Source: HGM10836 sp964430375 (GTDB taxonomy: Bacteria; Bacillota_I; Bacilli_A; RF39; UBA660). From it: a stretch of DNA of 16,036 bases. The notes under the pieces were generated by a model. The model did not search any database. It worked only from the letters and a program-made list of their open reading frames with translations, and was not told where the DNA came from. Made by a program: the position numbers and the translations under genes. Location of the stretch: positions 1-16,036 of the forward strand of contig CAYSEZ010000019.1 in the NCBI GenBank assembly GCA_964430375.1, read 5' to 3'. Shown here one piece after another: positions 12,863 to 16,036 of this stretch; the first letter of the stretch is position 1; every line of letters begins with the position of its first letter.

Positions 12863-15427
12863 TTACTCACTCCTTAAAGCCTCAACGGGGTCTTTTTTAC
12901 TTGCTATTTTAGAGGGTATTAAACCTGCGATAATTGTAAGAACTGAACTTATAATTATTAAAATTATTCCTCCGGTAAGAGGTAAAGCACTTAAATTAGA
13001 AACACCTGCGAGTGTTTTAATTATTAAGTTTATTGGAATATTAAGTAATATAGTAACTAGTATTCCAAGTACTCCTGAAGTGAATCCTATGATTAAAGTT
13101 TCAGCATTAAATACTCTAGTTACATCTTTTTTACTAGCACCAATTGCTCTTAAAATACCTATTTCTTTAGTTCTTTCAAGTACACTTATATAAGTAATTA
13201 TACCTATCATAATACTAGATACTACAAGTGAAATAGATACAAAACCAATTAATACATAACTTATAATATCTACTATATCAGTAACTCCAGACATTAAAAT
13301 ACCAACTAAATCACTATAATTAATTACATTAGAAGTATTACCTTTTTCTTCTTCTTTTTTATTATATTCTTCAATTATATTTTTAATTTCTTCTTTTGAT
13401 TCAAAATCTTTTGCATATATATTAATAGCACTTGGTTTATTAAAATCAACTGCTCCTAATTCTTTTAATACACTTTCATAAGTAGAACTTTCTTGTTCTT
13501 TATATTTTGTTAAAACATTAGCAAGTTCTTCTTTAGATAATGAATTTAAGTATTCTTTTTCTTTAGTACTTAAATTATTATAATTAAACTCTCCACTAGA
13601 AAATTTTAAACCAGTAATTACATTGGTATCAGAGTTTTCTTTTTGTTCTTTAACTATTTTGCTATCATTAATCTTATTTATTACATATTCTTCAAGTGAA
13701 TTAGTATATAAAATTCCTCCGACCATAGTACTAGCACCATTCCAATCATCACTTGGTTTAACTATACCTACTATTTTAATTTCTTCAGCATCTTTTAATT
13801 TTTCTTTTAAATAGCTTTCACTATCATTATAAACCCATATACCATTTACTTTAGTATAATAATCAGTATTTAATAATAATTTAAAAGATAAACCAATTAA
13901 CTCATCATATTCAAAAGAAAGTTCTTCATCTTCTATTTCTTCGCCATTACTTATTTTTTTATAAAACTCTTCTAACTCATTTTGATCTTTTATGCCTAAT
14001 GCATATAATACATAATCACTAATTCTATTATTTTCATCTACTAGTAAAAGTACTTCATTATAAGATTTAGGCATTTCTCCACTTATTAATTCATACATTT
14101 TATTATTTATTTCATCATTTTTAAACATTTTAGAGAAAACATCATTAAATACAAAACTTGAAGTCATATAACTATTATTAAATCCCATATTTTCTAGTAC
14201 TGTATTAGGATTTACTTTAACTATACCATTATTAATATCTGATTTATATAAATTTAGGTTAAGGTTATATTCATAATCAATTGTAGTAACATAATCATTA
14301 ATATTACTTTCATCAGATTCTATATATTTTTTAAATAATTCTAAGTTATTTGAAGTAGATTTTGTACTCATAAGTTTAAATGTATCTCTAATAGTATTAT
14401 TAGAATATATTTTATTATCATCTTTTATATTATCTTTATCTAAAATATCCTCTCTTCTTTCACTTACAAATGAAGTTACATCAATAGAGGTTTCTTCGAT
14501 AGTAAGTGGATATGAAGTAAGTGTTTCTTCTTCTATTTTTTTAATATAATTATTTACTCCACTAGAAAGACTTAATATTAGAGCAATACCTATAATACCG
14601 ATGGAACCTGCGAGTGCTGTTAAAATAGTTCTACCTTTTTTAGTCATTAAATTATTTAAAGATAAAGAAAGTGCTGTTTTTAGACTCATACTAGTTCTTT
14701 TAGTTTTATTTTTTCTTGTCTTTAGAGTTTCTTTCTTTTTCTTTTCTTCGTGATATGGATTTGAATCATTAATTATTACTCCATCTTTAATTTCAATAAT
14801 TCTTTCAGAATACTTTTTAGCCAGTTCTTCATTATGAGTTACCATAATTACTAGTTTATCTTTAGATATATTTTTAATTAATTTCATTACTTCATTACTA
14901 GTTTTAGTATCAAGTGCTCCGGTTGGTTCATCTGCGAGTATTATTTCAGGATCTGCGACTATTGCACGTGCTATTGCAACTCTTTGCATTTGACCACCAG
15001 ATAACTGATTAGGTTTTTTATTTATATGTTTTTCAAGTCCTACTTTTTTTAAAGCATCTGTTGCAAGTTTTTTTCTTTCTTCTTTTGAAACTCCACTTAA
15101 TGTTAAAGCAAGTTCTACATTAGATAAAACTGTTTGATGTGGTATTAAATTATAACTTTGAAATATAAAGCCTACCCTATGATTACGATATGAATCCCAG
15201 TCTCTATCAGTATACTCTTTTGTGCTAGTTCCATTTATAATTAAGTCTCCGCTAGTGTATTTATCTAAACCCCCGATAATATTTAAAAGCGTTGTTTTAC
15301 CAGATCCAGATGGACCTAGTATTGATACAAATTCATTTTCCCTAAACTCTAAATTAATATTATTTAGTGCAACTTGTTTAAATAGATCTGTTTCATAAGT
15401 TTTATTAACTTTTTTTAGTTCTAACAT
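12863..15427 (-). CDS. ABC exporter, ATPase fused to MacB/FtsX-type permease
   Basis: One 854-residue chain joins an ATPase to a FtsX-fold permease, the layout of MacB and of many Bacillota peptide, lipoprotein or antibiotic exporters. The ATPase (1-225) has Walker A GPSGSGKTT (38-46), Q90, signature LSGGQMQRVAIARA (142-155), Walker B IILADEPTGALD (162-173) and H198. A Lys-rich linker leads to the first membrane helix (about 268-288). A large, helical and charged extracellular domain (about 290-710) comes next, then three helices containing the FtsX motif RTKEIGILRAIGASKKDV. The C-terminus ends KDPVEALRSE, typical of the fold. MacB-type dimers move substrates from the outer membrane face by mechanical coupling rather than through a channel. 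The substrate is unknown. AAGGAGG precedes the ATG by 5 bases, 37 bases after marR, which points to regulation by it. Confidence 0.92.
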   Translation of the reverse strand: MLELKKVNKTYETDLFKQVALNNINLEFRENEFVSILGPSGSGKTTLLNIIGGLDKYTSGDLIINGTSTKEYTDRDWDSYRNHRVGFIFQSYNLIPHQTVLSNVELALTLSGVSKEERKKLATDALKKVGLEKHINKKPNQLSGGQMQRVAIARAIVADPEIILADEPTGALDTKTSNEVMKLIKNISKDKLVIMVTHNEELAKKYSERIIEIKDGVIINDSNPYHEEKKKKETLKTRKNKTKRTSMSLKTALSLSLNNLMTKKGRTILTALAGSIGIIGIALILSLSSGVNNYIKKIEEETLTSYPLTIEETSIDVTSFVSERREDILDKDNIKDDNKIYSNNTIRDTFKLMSTKSTSNNLELFKKYIESDESNINDYVTTIDYEYNLNLNLYKSDINNGIVKVNPNTVLENMGFNNSYMTSSFVFNDVFSKMFKNDEINNKMYELISGEMPKSYNEVLLLVDENNRISDYVLYALGIKDQNELEEFYKKISNGEEIEDEELSFEYDELIGLSFKLLLNTDYYTKVNGIWVYNDSESYLKEKLKDAEEIKIVGIVKPSDDWNGASTMVGGILYTNSLEEYVINKINDSKIVKEQKENSDTNVITGLKFSSGEFNYNNLSTKEKEYLNSLSKEELANVLTKYKEQESSTYESVLKELGAVDFNKPSAINIYAKDFESKEEIKNIIEEYNKKEEEKGNTSNVINYSDLVGILMSGVTDIVDIISYVLIGFVSISLVVSSIMIGIITYISVLERTKEIGILRAIGASKKDVTRVFNAETLIIGFTSGVLGILVTILLNIPINLIIKTLAGVSNLSALPLTGGIILIIISSVLTIIAGLIPSKIASKKDPVEALRSE

Positions 15428-15464
15428 ATTTCCTCCTTATAAATTGTATTAGATAATTTATTTT

Positions 15465-15887
15465 TTATAAGTCTTCTTCTAAAACTTTTCTAATTTTAAG
15501 AGCAGTAAGAGTATAACTTTTTAATTCTTCAATACCTATTTCTTTTATTACTTTAATAATTTTATTAATTATTTCATTTTTAGTAGATAGGACTAACTCT
15601 TTACCTTTTGATGTAATTGTAACTAAAGTTTTTCTTTTATCAAGTTCATCTATTTTTCTTTTGATAAAGCCTTTATTTTCTAAAGAATTTAATATACTAG
15701 CAATTCTAGCAGTTGTAACACATAACTTATCACTAAGTTCACCTGGAGTAGATATTTCCTTATCAAAGGTAAGATAACTCAATACTCCGACTTCACCACG
15801 ATTAAAATCATTTAATATATCAGATAGCGATGAGGTACTAGCACCTATTCTTAATTCTTCAAATAAAAGTTCTGCTATTTCTATCAT
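15465..15887 (-). CDS. MarR family transcriptional regulator
   Basis: MarR proteins are winged-helix dimers that usually repress their own operon and let go when they bind a small molecule or are oxidised. This 140-residue protein has the right size and layout. An N-terminal helix serves dimerisation, the helix-turn-helix lies at about 48-72 (TPGELSDKLCVTTARIASILNSLE), and the wing is at 73-92 with the family pattern KGFIKRKIDELDKRKTLVTIT, followed by the GKEL helix. It has one Cys (C56), in the recognition region, so a redox switch is possible but unproven. AGGAGG lies 7 bases before the ATG. The gene leads the exporter-flavodoxin unit, and a perfect dyad overlaps its predicted transcription start, which fits autorepression. 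Confidence 0.93.
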   Translation of the reverse strand: MIEIAELLFEELRIGASTSSLSDILNDFNRGEVGVLSYLTFDKEISTPGELSDKLCVTTARIASILNSLENKGFIKRKIDELDKRKTLVTITSKGKELVLSTKNEIINKIIKVIKEIGIEELKSYTLTALKIRKVLEEDL

Positions 15888-15905
15888 ATTATATCCTCCT
15901 GTAAT

Positions 15906-15952
15906 TATCTAACACTATTAGATATTTTATCATAGTATATATAAAATTACAA
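15906..15952 (-). promoter_or_regulatory. marR promoter with overlapping operator dyad
   Basis: On the minus strand -35 TTGTAA (15947-15952), a 17-base spacer and -10 TAAAAT (15924-15929) predict a start near 15917. The perfect dyad TATCTAACACTATTAGATA (15906-15924, arms of 7 with a 5-base centre) touches the -10 and covers that start, the usual layout for MarR autorepression. A single TTAGATAA (15449-15456) recurs just before the exporter gene. A second possible -35, TTGACT, is found near 15990-15995, with a poor -10. Confidence 0.7.
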
Positions 15953-16010
15953 GTAATATTAAAAAAATATATAAAATTATCGTTACAGTTCAGTCAAGGG
16001 ACTAGAAAAT

Positions 16011-16032
16011 AAGTGAGTTTTGCTCACTTTTT
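16011..16032. terminator. Terminator at the right edge
   Basis: AAGTGAG (16011-16017) and CTCACTT (16023-16029) form a 7-bp stem with loop TTTTG, followed by T on the plus strand and by ATTTTC on the minus strand. No plus-strand gene precedes it, so it most likely ends a minus-strand gene lying beyond the window. Confidence 0.65.
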
Positions 16033-16036
16033 ATGA

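Noticed and set aside
12774..13193. Plus-strand frame of 139 codons opposite the exporter and flavodoxin ends
   Set aside because: It is a shadow of two solid minus-strand genes. It looks membrane-like only because it mirrors codons of the FtsX helices, and has no ribosome site.
15983..16005. Relatively GC-rich stretch near the right edge as an attachment site or small RNA
   Set aside because: It has no partner repeat in the window and no stable fold by itself; too little to call.
1..16036. tRNA, rRNA, SRP RNA or CRISPR array
   Set aside because: Non-coding stretches were read for GC-richer folded segments and regular repeats; none was found. I cannot run a covariance model search, so a divergent small RNA could be missed.

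Overview
The window looks like chromosomal DNA of a very AT-rich, Gram-positive-type bacterium in the Bacillota. A gut Bacilli lineage of the RF39/Mollicutes-like kind would fit. The evidence is the extreme A/T bias at third codon positions, strong AGGAGG-type ribosome binding sites before nearly every gene, a class B sortase with a surface substrate (so a walled cell), and housekeeping genes of Bacillota type. Tryptophan is written TGG, and TGA ends the first gene right at its terminator, so the standard bacterial code applies rather than the Mycoplasma code. The organism assignment is inference.

Almost everything is on the minus strand; read right to left. (1) A marR regulator with a perfect dyad at its predicted transcription start is followed by a MacB/FtsX-type ABC exporter fused to its ATPase, then a flavodoxin separated from it by one base, then a strong terminator (15887 to 12337). 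This looks like one autoregulated unit. (2) A class B sortase and its likely dedicated substrate, a 736-residue wall protein with a MucBP-like domain and the odd sorting signal LPSVNTG, lie 3 bases apart behind a good promoter whose -10 sits in a perfect 17-bp dyad (12234 to 9223). (3) A divergent Mn/Fe superoxide dismutase follows (9178 to 8570). (4) A gene-poor stretch of about 1 kb (7572 to 8569) holds an unlisted 56-residue membrane peptide with a promoter that would give a nearly leaderless mRNA, the C-terminal remnant of an IS30-type transposase on the plus strand, an antisense promoter facing it, and a long structured leader before (5) an AAC(6')-like acetyltransferase. (6) A hypothetical gene overlaps a MazG-like nucleotide pyrophosphohydrolase by 17 bases. 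(7) A five-gene operon of mtaB, a zinc-phospholipase-C-like gene, ffh, a small helical protein and a DUF2207 membrane protein ends at a bidirectional terminator shared with (8) the one intact plus-strand gene at the left edge, a coiled-coil/zinc-ribbon-like hypothetical.

Four starts were moved inward from the longest open frame because the Shine-Dalgarno sequence decides for a downstream ATG: ffh (4194), the hypothetical at 6948, the acetyltransferase (7571) and the flavodoxin (12861). No rRNA, tRNA, CRISPR array or intact mobile element was seen. The most notable points are the sortase/substrate pair with an expanded sorting motif, the MarR-exporter-flavodoxin unit, the IS30 remnant, and the hidden membrane peptide. 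I did not find a clearly new defence or biosynthetic system.
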